DNA of 37,788 nt from Buchnera aphidicola (Melaphis rhois) (GTDB lineage: Bacteria; Pseudomonadota; Gammaproteobacteria; Enterobacterales; Enterobacteriaceae). Position numbers and translations under genes: made by a program. Every line of letters starts with the position of its first letter. Position 1 is the first letter of the stretch. The stretch spans positions 469,095 through 506,882 of the forward strand of contig NZ_CP033004.1 in NCBI RefSeq assembly GCF_005080745.1, written 5' to 3'. Positions 1-9,878 of the stretch are shown here, piece by piece. The notes below the pieces were generated by a model. That model did no database searches and was not told the origin of the DNA. It saw nothing but the letters and a program-made list of their open reading frames with translations.

Positions 1-1943
1 ATTTTATATTAGAAAAATTTAACATAAAAGAAGAAGAAGTTATCACATTATTTAAAATAATAAGAACATCTCAAATTACATTCGAAAATGATATAACTAA
101 AATAAAATGCAAAATACTAAGTAAAAACGAAGAACATATTTTCAATCATGGACAAAGGAGAATATTTCTTGGACAGGCAATAAACGATTTCAATCATTCA
201 ATATGGAATGAAATTGTTCCTAATAGTGATTTTACCGAAAAAAATTATAAAATATTTTGTAAATTAACAACACTAATACTATTATTAAATCAATGGAAAA
301 AAAAATTATCTACTTCAAAATCATTAACATCTTGGAAACGAACGTTCGAAAAACTACTGAAAAACTTTTTTATAGATAACGATATAAACAAAAAAGAAAT
401 AATATCTATTAAAGAAAGTTTTAATAAAATCATTAATCCTGGTATTAAAGAAGGCTACAAAAAAAAAATTCCCGTAAAAATATTAAAACACGAATTACTT
501 AAAAATGTTTCTAAAGAAAATAGTAAATATAATTTGTTTTGTGGAAAAATTATATTTTGTAATGATTTTATATTAAGAAATATACCATTTAAAGTGATTT
601 ATATACTAGGAATGAATGAAAAATTTGTCATTCAAAAAAAATTTAATGAAAAATTTGATTTAATATATAAAAATCCTAGAATATGCGACCCATACATAGA
701 TAATAAATGTAAATATTTATTTTTAGAAACTCTGTTATCCGCACAAAAAATATTAATTATAAGTTATCATACAACATCTAAAAAAAATAATTCAAACGTT
801 AATGCATCTTACATTGTCGATCAACTTTTTTTATATATCTCAAAAAAATTTTATATTTTTAAAAAACATTATAATAAGAACAAAAAAAATGATACGAAAA
901 TGTTATTTTCTCATCTATATTATTTTCATACAAATGAACCCTATAATATTAAGAATTTTATTTTAGGATATAAATATCAAAGTTTTAATAAAACATGGCT
1001 AAATATTTCTCAAATAAAAAACACGCATAAAAACCATTTCTTTAAAAATCTTCGAAAAATTGAATATAATAATATTAACATTTCTGAATTAATTACTTTT
1101 TGGAAAAATCCTATTAAATATTTTTTTAAAAAAAGACTTCATATTACGTTAAATACTATTAATACTATTAATTTATATCAAGAAAATTTTGGAATTACTA
1201 AACTTAATAATTATATAATCAGTAGTAATATGATTGATTATTTATTAATGCGAAAAAATACTAATCAATTATTTCTATACTATCAATATAAAGGTATTAT
1301 ACCACGTGGAAATTTAGGAAAAATATATTGGAAGAACAAATTATCTATAATAAAAAGTTTATATAATAATATTCGTTTAGTGAAAACAAAACTCAAAAAA
1401 AAAGAATTCTACATAAATATTAATAAATATACTTTATATGGATCATTAAATAACATAAATACAACAGGATTATTGCGATGGAAACCTGCAATTATACAAA
1501 ACAAAGACATGATTTCCCTATGGTTAGAACATTTAGTATATTGTTCTATATATCAAAATGGAAATAGTATAATACTTGGATTAAATAACAAATGCTTAAC
1601 TTTTGAACAACTAAACACAGAACAAGCAAAATATTTATTAAACCAATATATAATGGGATATATAGAAGGAATGAATATTCCTATATTACTTACTAACTCA
1701 GGAATAAACTGGTTAAATTCTATATACGATAAAAACAACAAAACAATCTCTAATGAAAAAAAACGAATATACGAATCAAATAAAAAAATGATAACAACAT
1801 GGATAGGTAATAACTGGCAACAAGGAGAAAAAGATGACTTATATTTAAACAAAATAATTACTACTTTAGATGAAAATAACATATCTAACATGTGTAATAT
1901 AGCTAAAAAATGGATACTACCTATATTAAAACATATTAAGTAA
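1..1943 (+). CDS. recC: Exodeoxyribonuclease V subunit RecC (3' part; 5' end outside window)
   Basis: RecC is the Chi-recognising subunit of the RecBCD helicase-nuclease, which processes double-strand DNA ends. The frame is open from base 3 to the stop at 1941-1943, giving the C-terminal 646 residues; E. coli RecC has about 1122, so a little under half lies upstream. Landmarks matching E. coli RecC include IPFKVIYILGMNE, YLFLETLLSAQKILIISY, FWKNPIKYFF, GLLRWKP, LWLEHLVYC, GYIEGMNIPIL and the C-terminal ILPILKHIK. A TTG at 534 is not the start, because RecC-like sequence continues upstream in the same frame. An in-frame run of ten A lies at 459-468. recB follows after 59 bp; ptrA, which separates recC and recB in E. 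coli, is absent. Very sure of identity. Confidence 0.95.
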   Translation, partial: FILEKFNIKEEEVITLFKIIRTSQITFENDITKIKCKILSKNEEHIFNHGQRRIFLGQAINDFNHSIWNEIVPNSDFTEKNYKIFCKLTTLILLLNQWKKKLSTSKSLTSWKRTFEKLLKNFFIDNDINKKEIISIKESFNKIINPGIKEGYKKKIPVKILKHELLKNVSKENSKYNLFCGKIIFCNDFILRNIPFKVIYILGMNEKFVIQKKFNEKFDLIYKNPRICDPYIDNKCKYLFLETLLSAQKILIISYHTTSKKNNSNVNASYIVDQLFLYISKKFYIFKKHYNKNKKNDTKMLFSHLYYFHTNEPYNIKNFILGYKYQSFNKTWLNISQIKNTHKNHFFKNLRKIEYNNINISELITFWKNPIKYFFKKRLHITLNTINTINLYQENFGITKLNNYIISSNMIDYLLMRKNTNQLFLYYQYKGIIPRGNLGKIYWKNKLSIIKSLYNNIRLVKTKLKKKEFYININKYTLYGSLNNINTTGLLRWKPAIIQNKDMISLWLEHLVYCSIYQNGNSIILGLNNKCLTFEQLNTEQAKYLLNQYIMGYIEGMNIPILLTNSGINWLNSIYDKNNKTISNEKKRIYESNKKMITTWIGNNWQQGEKDDLYLNKIITTLDENNISNMCNIAKKWILPILKHIK

Positions 1944-2002
1944 AATAGTTAAAAAACATTAATTATAAATGATAATCAATCAATTAACATGCAATAAAAT
2001 TT

Positions 2003-5000
2003 ATGACAAATAAAATATTAATATCTACATTAGACATAATTGATTTACCTCTATCAGGAAAGATGTTGATTGAGGCATCAGCAGGAACAGGAAAAACATT
2101 TTCTTTAATTATTATATATTTAAGATTAATATTAGGAATTGGTAAAATAGATAAAATTCAACGACCATTTTTAGTACAAGAAATTTTAGTAGTGACATTT
2201 ACAGAACACTCAAAAGAAGAACTAAAAAAAAGAATAAAAAAATATATTAATTATTTCAAAGAAGTATGTATAAACAAAAAAAGTAACGATACTACACTAC
2301 AATATTTATTTAATAAAATTAAAAATGTAGACAAAGCTATTAATTTATTAATACAAGCGGAACAATCAATAAGTGAACTAGCAATATATACTATACACGG
2401 ATTTTGTTATCAAACATTAACAGTTAATACATTTAGCTCTAATATATATTTTCAAAAAAAAATAATTACTAATAAGTATAATTTATATTTAAAATCTAGT
2501 AATATATTTTGGAATCAATATTTTTATAATTTATCAGATAATATCTCTAACATCATTATAAAATATTTTCAGAGTCCAGGTTCTATATTAAATAATATTT
2601 TACCTATTTTGTCATACGACGATAATATAAAAAAAATATCCAAACGAAAAAAATTAAATATAATTCTGTTATATAATAAATTAATTAAAAAAATAAAAAA
2701 TATAAAAAGTCAGTGGTTAAATTATCACAAAGAAATAGTCGTATTAATTAATCAATCTAATGTAAATAAACGAAGTTATACTAAATCTAATTTATCAAGG
2801 TGGATTAATATTATAACGATGTGGTCTTCTAAAAGTACGAAAGATTTCGACGTTCCTAAAGAATTAAAATATTTTCAGCAAAACTATTTAATTTCAAAAA
2901 CTCCTATTGGACAAATTCCTAAAAGTATTATATTCGAAATTATTGAAGAATTCCTAAAAATAAAATTTTCATTAAAAACCCCATTCCTTATAGAAGCTAT
3001 AATACAAATAAAAAAGATATTCAACAAAGAAAAAAAAAACAAGAAATATTTGAATTTGACGATTTAATTCAATCTCTCTATAAAATTTTAAATAAAAAAA
3101 ATGAAAATATCTCAAAGATTATTAAGCAAAAGTATCCAATATTACTTATTGACGAATTTCAAGATACTAATCGTCATCAATATAAAATATTTGAAAAAAT
3201 TTACAAATCCCAAGAAGATACATGCATTTTAATGAGTGACCCAAAACAAGCTATTTACAGCTTTAGAGGGGCTGATATCTCATATTACTTAAAAGTTAAA
3301 AAAAGAATAAAAAAACATTATCAGCTTAATATTAACTGGCGATCTTCTAAAGAAATGGTAGAAAGCATAAATTTATTATTTTTAAGAATAAAAAATGTTT
3401 TTCTTCTACCAAATATTGATTTTATTCCAACAAAATCAAGTTATCAAGAAAAACAAATAGAGTTTAAAATAAATGGAATACTTCAACCAGCAATACGTTT
3501 TTTGTTTAATGATAAACCAATAATAAATAAAAATGAATACGAAAATTGGATTTCTAAAGCTTGTGTAAACTACATTTCATTTTGGATTAATGAAGGAAAA
3601 AAAGAAAATGCTATTATTATAAAAAATAACAAAGCCAAATTCATATCTGCAAAAGATATTTGTATATTAGTAAACAACAAAAGAGAATCATCTATTATAA
3701 AAGAAGCACTACACGCATCCAATATCCCCACGACATTTCTATCTCAAAAAACAAGTGTATTTCATAGCATTGAAGCATTAGAACTATTATGGATTTTTCA
3801 AGCTATTTTAAATCCAAAAAACGAATTCATATTAAAACGTGCTTTATCAACTTCAATTATATCTAATAATAGTTATGATATCGATATTCTTACAAATAAA
3901 TATTCAACATGGTCTAACGTAATCAATGAATTCTCTGAATATCTAATGATTTGGGAAAATATTGGTATTGAAAATGTTATTTATAAAATAATAAAAAATT
4001 ACAAAATAAGTGAAAATAATCATGTCCCTAATATTACCAATATACTTCATATTGGAGAACTACTAGAGAAACAATTTAATAAAACTAAAAAAAAATATAT
4101 CTTAATATTTTGGTTAGAAAAAAAAATAGAAAAAAAACAAGATATTCCCGATACAGATTATATAAGATCAAGGAACAACAAGAATTGTATAAAAATTACT
4201 ACTATTCATAAATCAAAAGGATTAGAATATCCAATAACATGCATTCCTTTTTCTATAACTCCTTATAATTTTTGCTCAGATATAGACAGTACTAACAATA
4301 CTATGTCAAATATTACAACGAGAAAAAAAATACTATCAGAAAACATGCGTCTTTTGTATGTAGCATTAACTAGAGCAATTGTTCACTGTTGTATTGGGAT
4401 TGCATCTATACAAAACGATAAAATACTAAAAAAAAATAATTATTCTAATATTTATAACAACGCTCTAAAGTATGTAATTCAATTAGGAACAGAGTGCAAT
4501 TCTAAACAATTAAATATAATACTTAAAAAAATAAGCTATAATCAAAATATAGAAGTAAATTCTATAATACCACACTTTAGTACTATCAGTACAAACTATA
4601 CTGAAAATAAAATAAATGCAAATACTAAAAAATTAACTAGAATACTAGAATATAACTATGACATAACTAGCTATTCTAAATTAAAAAAAAACTATGGCTT
4701 ATTAACATTTCCAAAAAAAAGTCATATTACATGTGTACACAAAAATATAAAAATCAATTCTAAGGAAAAAAACAAAAATGTAACACCACATTCTCTTCCA
4801 AAAGGAAATATTTTTGGTATATTTATACATAAAATTTTAAAAAATATTAACTTTCATGAAATAATAAATCAAAACTGGATATCTAATCAACTCGAAAAAA
4901 ATAACTTTAATAAAACCTGGGATGTAGTACTAAAGAACTGGATTAACACAATTCTAAATACACCATTGAATCATTCCAATCTCGTATTGTCACAACTACA

Positions 5001-5484
5001 TCCAAAAAATTATATAAAAGAACTAGAATTTTTTTTACCCATAAAAAATAAAATAACAGATATGAGATTAAATAAAATTGTTAATATGTTTAATCCAATC
5101 CTAAATACAACAAAAAAAATATGTTTCGATCCTATAAAAGGAATACTAGTAGGATCAATAGATTTAATTTTTAGATGGAAAAAAAAATATTATTTAGTTG
5201 ACTATAAATCTAATTGGCTAGGTCATTCAATATCTGACTATAGTAAAAAATCGATACATCATGCAATCACTACAAACTTTTATGATCTACAATATCAATT
5301 GTATAGTGTAGCTTTACATAGATACTTAAGCCAACGTATTAAAAATTACACTTTAAATAAATATTTCGGAGGAATTTATATTCTTTTTTTAAGAGCTATG
5401 GATAATACTAACTCACAACAGGGTTTATTCTTTACATTACCTGAATCAAAAATCATAAAAGATCTAAATGACCTTTTTAAATAA
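2003..5484 (+). pseudogene. recB: RecB helicase-nuclease subunit, interrupted by a poly(A) frameshift
   Basis: RecB is the 3'-5' helicase and the nuclease of RecBCD. The first frame (2003-3067) begins MTNKILISTLDIIDLPL, carries Walker A (EASAGTGKT, Lys31) and FTIHGFC-like IYTIHGFC, then goes out of frame at the A10 run 3030-3039 and stops at 3067. The homology continues at once in the frame used from 3040: EFDDLIQSL, the helicase motif II IDEFQDT (3148-3168), SDPKQAIYSFRGAD, INWRSS, TTIHKSKGLEYP, RLLYVALTRA, and the nuclease motif DYKSNWLG (Asp codon 5200-5202, about residue 1067, E. coli Asp1080). One extra A at the run restores a 1160-residue protein, close to E. coli's 1180. No other break is seen, so function may be rescued by transcriptional slippage. 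A sequencing error in the homopolymer is the main alternative. Confidence 0.93.
3030..3039 (+). repeat. A10 homopolymer at the recB frameshift point
   Basis: Ten consecutive A follow G3029. The first recB frame reads GAA AAA AAA AAC AAG and reaches a stop at 3067. With eleven A it would read GAA AAA AAA AAA CAA GAA and join the downstream RecB frame, giving KKKQEIFEFDD. RNA polymerase slippage at such tracts in AT-rich endosymbionts is established knowledge; its action here is inference. Confidence 0.85.
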
Positions 5485-5497
5485 AAGTTTAAAATGA

Positions 5498-7345
5498 ATG
5501 AAAATTATATATTTATTAAAACAGGCTATTCAAAAAAATATAATAACTCCATTAGACCTATATTTTTCCATTGCTATACATGAAAAAAATAATGTATCAT
5601 CACAAACACTATTATTATCTGTTTGTGTTCATTATTTTATTCGAATAGGTCATACCTGCCTACCTATTACAACATTGAAAAATCAAAAAGTATTTAACAC
5701 AACAAAAAATAAAATATTAATTAACGCAATCTGGAAAGAAGCAAAATTATTAAAAAAATTAAGACTAGCAACATTAAACAATAAAATAATCAGCAATGGG
5801 TTTTATCCAACACCCTTAGTTTTTTACAAAGAAAAAATATATTTTCATAAAACATGGATAGCAGAAAAAAAGGTTTTTAATTTTATATCACAATCAAATA
5901 ACTATAATACGACAAAGCTTCACCATAATAAAAAGAAAATAATGTCTTTATTACATCAAAAAACTGAAAATTTACAAAAAATTGCAATAATATTGTCAAT
6001 AATTAATAAAATAACGTTTATAATAGGAGGCCCAGGAACTGGAAAAACTACGATAGTTGCTAAGATACTGATAGCTATTACTATAATGTCTAATAAGAAA
6101 TTAAATATTCAATTAACAGCACCAACAGGAAAAGCTGCAAATAATTTAACCGAAAGCGTAAGAAAATCTATATCGCAATTATCACCTTTATACAAAAAAA
6201 ATATATCAATCAGTTCTGCAATTACTTTACATCGTCTTTTAAAAATCAGTTCAGAATATAATTCATATTCCGAAAAAATACATCACTCTTTAAATATAGA
6301 TGTATTGATTATAGACGAATCATCTATGATTGATCTTTTTACTATGGAAAAATTAATCGATAATATACCAAAAACGACTAAAATTATATTTTTAGGTGAT
6401 CACTATCAGCTACCATCAATAAACTGCGGACATATTTTAAAAGATATATTTAGTTATTACCAAGAAGGATATAGTGAATGTATTATAAAAAAAATTAATC
6501 TCTTCAATGTTTTCGATATTAATAAAGTTAAAAACTATAAATTTTCTAATATAAATAATAAGATATGTATCTTAAAAAAAAATTATCGTTTTAAAACTCA
6601 ATCAAATATTGCTAAAATATCTACTGAAATTCAAAAAAACAAATTAAATAATCTCAAAAAACTATTTCAAAATATCTATAAAGACATTAAGTTTTTTCCT
6701 TTAAATACTGTCAAAGATTATGAAGAAATGATTTTAAATTTAACTTTAAATTATACAGATTATTGGAACAGCTTGAAACAAAATGCAAATCCTAAAGATA
6801 TCATATCTATTTTTAACAATTGTAGATTAATGTGCATTTTAAAAAATAGCTGCTTTGGAGTAAAAAGACTAAATTTAGAATTAGAAAATGAAATGAAAAG
6901 AAGAGGATTAATTAAATATATTACAGTTAATAAAAAAAATGTATATTTCGGGCAACCTATACTGATTTTAAAAAATGATTATTCTATTAAATTATATAAT
7001 GGAGATATTGGCATTATTATGTATGACGATAAAAAAGTTTTAAAAGCATGTTTTTATATTCAAAATAAAAATAAAATTAAATTTATACCCATTAATTTAC
7101 TACCAAAATTTCAAACCAGTTGGGCAATTACAGTTCATAAATCTCAAGGATCAGAATTTTTACACGCAATTTTAGTATTACCTAATATTTATTCATGCGT
7201 TTTAACTAAAGAATTAATTTATACAGCAGTTACTAGAGCAAAACAAAAACTAACTATATATAGTAGCAAAAAAATATTTATTAAATCAATAAAAAATGAG
7301 ACTAAGCGATATAGCGGGTTATCTATAAATGAGCGTATTTATTAA
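5498..7345 (+). CDS. recD: Exodeoxyribonuclease V subunit RecD
   Basis: RecD is the 5'-3' helicase motor of RecBCD. The 615-residue product is about the length of E. coli RecD (608). It starts MKIIYLLKQAIQKNIITPLD, in line with the E. coli N-terminus, and has Walker A GGPGTGKTT (Lys183), APTGKAANNLTESV, TLHRLL, Walker B VLIIDESSMID, FLGDHYQLPS, NYRF, LYNGDIGI, WAITVHKSQGSEF and ELIYTAVTRAK, which together cover the SF1B helicase motifs. The start is 13 bp after the recB stop. A nearby ATG at 5494 is in another frame and is not used. recC, recB and recD probably form one transcript. The gene is intact. Confidence 0.97.
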   Translation: MKIIYLLKQAIQKNIITPLDLYFSIAIHEKNNVSSQTLLLSVCVHYFIRIGHTCLPITTLKNQKVFNTTKNKILINAIWKEAKLLKKLRLATLNNKIISNGFYPTPLVFYKEKIYFHKTWIAEKKVFNFISQSNNYNTTKLHHNKKKIMSLLHQKTENLQKIAIILSIINKITFIIGGPGTGKTTIVAKILIAITIMSNKKLNIQLTAPTGKAANNLTESVRKSISQLSPLYKKNISISSAITLHRLLKISSEYNSYSEKIHHSLNIDVLIIDESSMIDLFTMEKLIDNIPKTTKIIFLGDHYQLPSINCGHILKDIFSYYQEGYSECIIKKINLFNVFDINKVKNYKFSNINNKICILKKNYRFKTQSNIAKISTEIQKNKLNNLKKLFQNIYKDIKFFPLNTVKDYEEMILNLTLNYTDYWNSLKQNANPKDIISIFNNCRLMCILKNSCFGVKRLNLELENEMKRRGLIKYITVNKKNVYFGQPILILKNDYSIKLYNGDIGIIMYDDKKVLKACFYIQNKNKIKFIPINLLPKFQTSWAITVHKSQGSEFLHAILVLPNIYSCVLTKELIYTAVTRAKQKLTIYSSKKIFIKSIKNETKRYSGLSINERIY

Positions 7346-7448
7346 TTAGTATAATTAATACCCAAACTAATACAGTTATATATTTTTCTGAATAATAAAA
7401 AATATTTAAAAAAAACTGTTAATAACAATTATTTAAACTACATACGTT

Positions 7449-7525
<77 letters not shown>

Positions 7526-7602
7526 ATTTATCTTGATATTATACTCATTTTATATAAAAGATACAATCTTTTTTTAATAAAATATAACTTTAAAACGAAA
7601 AA

Positions 7603-8685
7603 ATGAAAAAAAAAATTAGAATAATAACGATACTACTATTAACACTAATAAATTTATATGCATCTAAAAATATCCACAGTAAAATTATCTACAATACACA
7701 AACTCAAAGTAATTATGATAATATATGGAAAAAAGATCTTAACGCGTCTATTAAACAAGAAATTAATAATAGAAAGGAATTCCTTATACAAATAAAAAAA
7801 ATAAAAAAATTTTCCCCTTCTTTATACAAAAGTAATATGCGTCTATACCAATCAATTAACAATTGGTTAAAATTAAATAGTAAAATTAAACAATTAAAAT
7901 CGTTTGAAATACAGTTATATAAATTAAAAAACTTAAATAATTACGGAAATATAAAAATTACAAGTTACTACACACCAATTATTAATGCTAGAAAAACACC
8001 AAATGAGACATTTAAATATCCAATTTATAGTATACCTCATCTTTCAAAAAAATATAAACGTTTACCAAATAGAAGAGATATCTATCATGGTATACTAAAA
8101 AAAAAACATATTTTAGCATATAGTAACTCTCTCATCGATAATTTTATTATGGACGTTCAAGGAAGTGGAATTATTAATTATGGACTAAATAAACCTTTGA
8201 TGCTGTTTAAATACACGGGGGAAAATAACTGGCCTTATACTAGTATTGGAAATATTTTAATTAGAAATGGATCTATTAAAAAAGAAAACATGTCTATTAA
8301 ATCAATTAGAGACTGGAGCAAGAAACATGTACAATCGGAAGTAAAACATGTATTAGAACAAAATAATTCATTCGTATTTTTTAAACCAATGAAATATAAA
8401 TCAATTTGTGGTGCTAGTGCTGTCCCATTAATTCCAAAAACCTCTATAGCATCAGATCGAAGAGTAATTAAACCAGGTGATATTATACTCGCAGAAATAC
8501 CTATATTAAATGAATTTGGAAAATTTACTTATACATATGAAACTAAACTTTTAATATCGTTAGATGTAGGAGGAGCAATTAAAGGACAAAAAATAGATAT
8601 CTATCAAGGAATAGGGGAAAAAGCTGGTATTATAGCTGGATTTTATAATCACTATGGACGTGTATGGATTTTAAAACATAAATAA
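7603..8685 (+). CDS. mltA: Membrane-bound lytic murein transglycosylase A (MltA)
   Basis: MltA cleaves the glycan strands of peptidoglycan with formation of 1,6-anhydromuramyl ends. The 360-residue protein aligns along its length with E. coli MltA (365): YGNIKITSYYTPIINAR, FKYPIY, ILAYSNSLIDNFIMDVQGSG, SFVFFKP, GASAVPLIPKTSIASDR, and the C-terminal DVGGAIKGQ with DIYQG (Asp321 and Asp332; the double-psi barrel domain carries the catalytic Asp). Residues 1-21 look like a signal peptide (basic, then TILLLTLINLYA), but there is no cysteine for lipidation, unlike the E. coli lipoprotein. Two in-frame A10 runs (7606-7615 and 8097-8106) make it prone to slippage. Neighbours are tRNA-fMet and ribH. 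Confidence 0.95.
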   Translation: MKKKIRIITILLLTLINLYASKNIHSKIIYNTQTQSNYDNIWKKDLNASIKQEINNRKEFLIQIKKIKKFSPSLYKSNMRLYQSINNWLKLNSKIKQLKSFEIQLYKLKNLNNYGNIKITSYYTPIINARKTPNETFKYPIYSIPHLSKKYKRLPNRRDIYHGILKKKHILAYSNSLIDNFIMDVQGSGIINYGLNKPLMLFKYTGENNWPYTSIGNILIRNGSIKKENMSIKSIRDWSKKHVQSEVKHVLEQNNSFVFFKPMKYKSICGASAVPLIPKTSIASDRRVIKPGDIILAEIPILNEFGKFTYTYETKLLISLDVGGAIKGQKIDIYQGIGEKAGIIAGFYNHYGRVWILKHK

Positions 8686-8736
8686 AAATCAAAAATTAAA
8701 TACATAAAAATATTACAAATTGTACATAAATATAAC

Positions 8737-9207
8737 ATGAAAATTATAAAAGAAACTACTTTAACAAAAAAAGCAAAAATTGCTATAATCATTAGCAGAT
8801 TTAATCACTTTATTAATCAAAATCTATTGAATGGAGCACTCGACGTTCTTCAAAGAATTGGACAAGTAAAAAAGAGGAATATAACTGTAATATATGTTCC
8901 TGGAACATTTGAAATACCTATAATCGCTGATATATTAGCGAGCAAAAAACAACACGATGCTATTGTTGTATTAGGGACAATCATTAAAGGAGGAACTAAA
9001 CACTTTTCTATTTTATCCAAAGAAGTAAGTAAAAAAATTTCTAATATTAGTACTAAATATAGAATTCCTATTGCTTTTGGCATTATCATCGCAAATGACA
9101 TTAAACAAGCTATCGAAAGATCGGGAACTAAGATGGGCAACAAAGGATCAGAATCAGCATTGGTAGTATTAGAAATGATAAATATTATTAATAAGATAAT
9201 AAAATAA
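8737..9207 (+). CDS. ribH: 6,7-dimethyl-8-ribityllumazine synthase
   Basis: Lumazine synthase condenses 3,4-dihydroxy-2-butanone 4-phosphate with 5-amino-6-ribitylamino-uracil, the penultimate step of riboflavin synthesis; the enzyme forms a cytoplasmic 60-subunit shell. The product has 156 residues, the same as E. coli. Visible signatures are SRFNHFIN, VPGTFEIPI (substrate site), GTIIKGGTKHF with the catalytic His89, IPIAFGI and ERSGTKMGNKG (phosphate binding). It is called ribE in some E. coli annotations. In E. coli the order is ribD-ribH-nusB; here ribH lies upstream of ribD and is cut off from it by 671 non-coding bases, so it may be transcribed with mltA. Confidence 0.97.
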   Translation: MKIIKETTLTKKAKIAIIISRFNHFINQNLLNGALDVLQRIGQVKKRNITVIYVPGTFEIPIIADILASKKQHDAIVVLGTIIKGGTKHFSILSKEVSKKISNISTKYRIPIAFGIIIANDIKQAIERSGTKMGNKGSESALVVLEMINIINKIIK

Positions 9208-9878
9208 GTGAATACACGATCTTTAATAACTAAAATAATTTTGTATTTTAAGTCTATAATACATATATTGTAAATGTAGTAAAAATGTTCAATGCAATTA
9301 ATATAGTCAATTAAAAACTTGATTAAATACAATTTTTATAATTATTAACTAATTAAATATACTAAATAATATAAATTTTACTAATACAGTATATAATAAG
9401 ACTAAAATAAATTCTGATGTTTTCAAATAAACACTATACAAAATACAATTTTGCTAAATAAAGTCAAAAGTTCAGAAATCAATATACAAACATTATTAAT
9501 ATGTTATACATTAAAACTAATCATTAAAAAAATAAATATAATAAGTACTAATTATATTAAGATATATAAAGTATTAGATATAACTTTTAAATATTAGTAA
9601 AACTTATCATAAGTTTTAAAAAGGTTGTTGAATACATTTTATGATACTAAAACAATATATAAATTTTAAATTACTACCATTAATAAAATCAGAAAACATT
9701 TTATTATACTAAATATATAATTTTATCAAATATATCATATTTACTTTAAAACGTTATGCATTTGCATAAACAGAACAATTATTTTTATAATAATAATTAA
9801 TATTATTAAATTAAAAAATGTTATATATTTAAATATAAAGATAATCTTTCAACGACGAAACTATTATGTAAGATATTT
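9208..9878. other. 671-bp non-coding gap between ribH and ribD
   Basis: This very AT-rich stretch has no convincing coding frame on either strand and no recognisable protein remnant. I see two small perfect inverted repeats: 9599-9617 (8-bp arms AAAACTTA / TAAGTTTT, 3-base loop) and 9754-9769 (7-bp arms TTATGCA / TGCATAA, 2-base loop). Neither has the form of a normal terminator. No FMN riboswitch core is recognisable. It may be a decayed gene or the scar of the rearrangement that separated ribH from ribD. Confidence 0.6.

Noticed and set aside
1553..1891. Open frame of 112 codons on the minus strand inside recC
   Set aside because: Antisense to well-conserved RecC sequence, with no recognisable domain; open minus frames are common opposite AT-rich genes.
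5494..5496. ATG just before recD as an alternative start
   Set aside because: It is in a different frame from RecD; the ATG at 5498 matches the E. coli N-terminus.
8850..9332. Minus-strand frame of 160 codons over ribH and the following gap
   Set aside because: Most of it is antisense to the conserved ribH gene and it matches no family I know; it also fails to explain the rest of the gap.
9599..9617. Perfect 8-bp hairpin AAAACTTA / TAAGTTTT as a terminator
   Set aside because: A/T-rich with a 3-base loop, about 390 bp after ribH and no T tract after it on the plus strand; likely chance.
9700..9878. FMN riboswitch upstream of ribD
   Set aside because: None of the conserved RFN-element sequence blocks is present.
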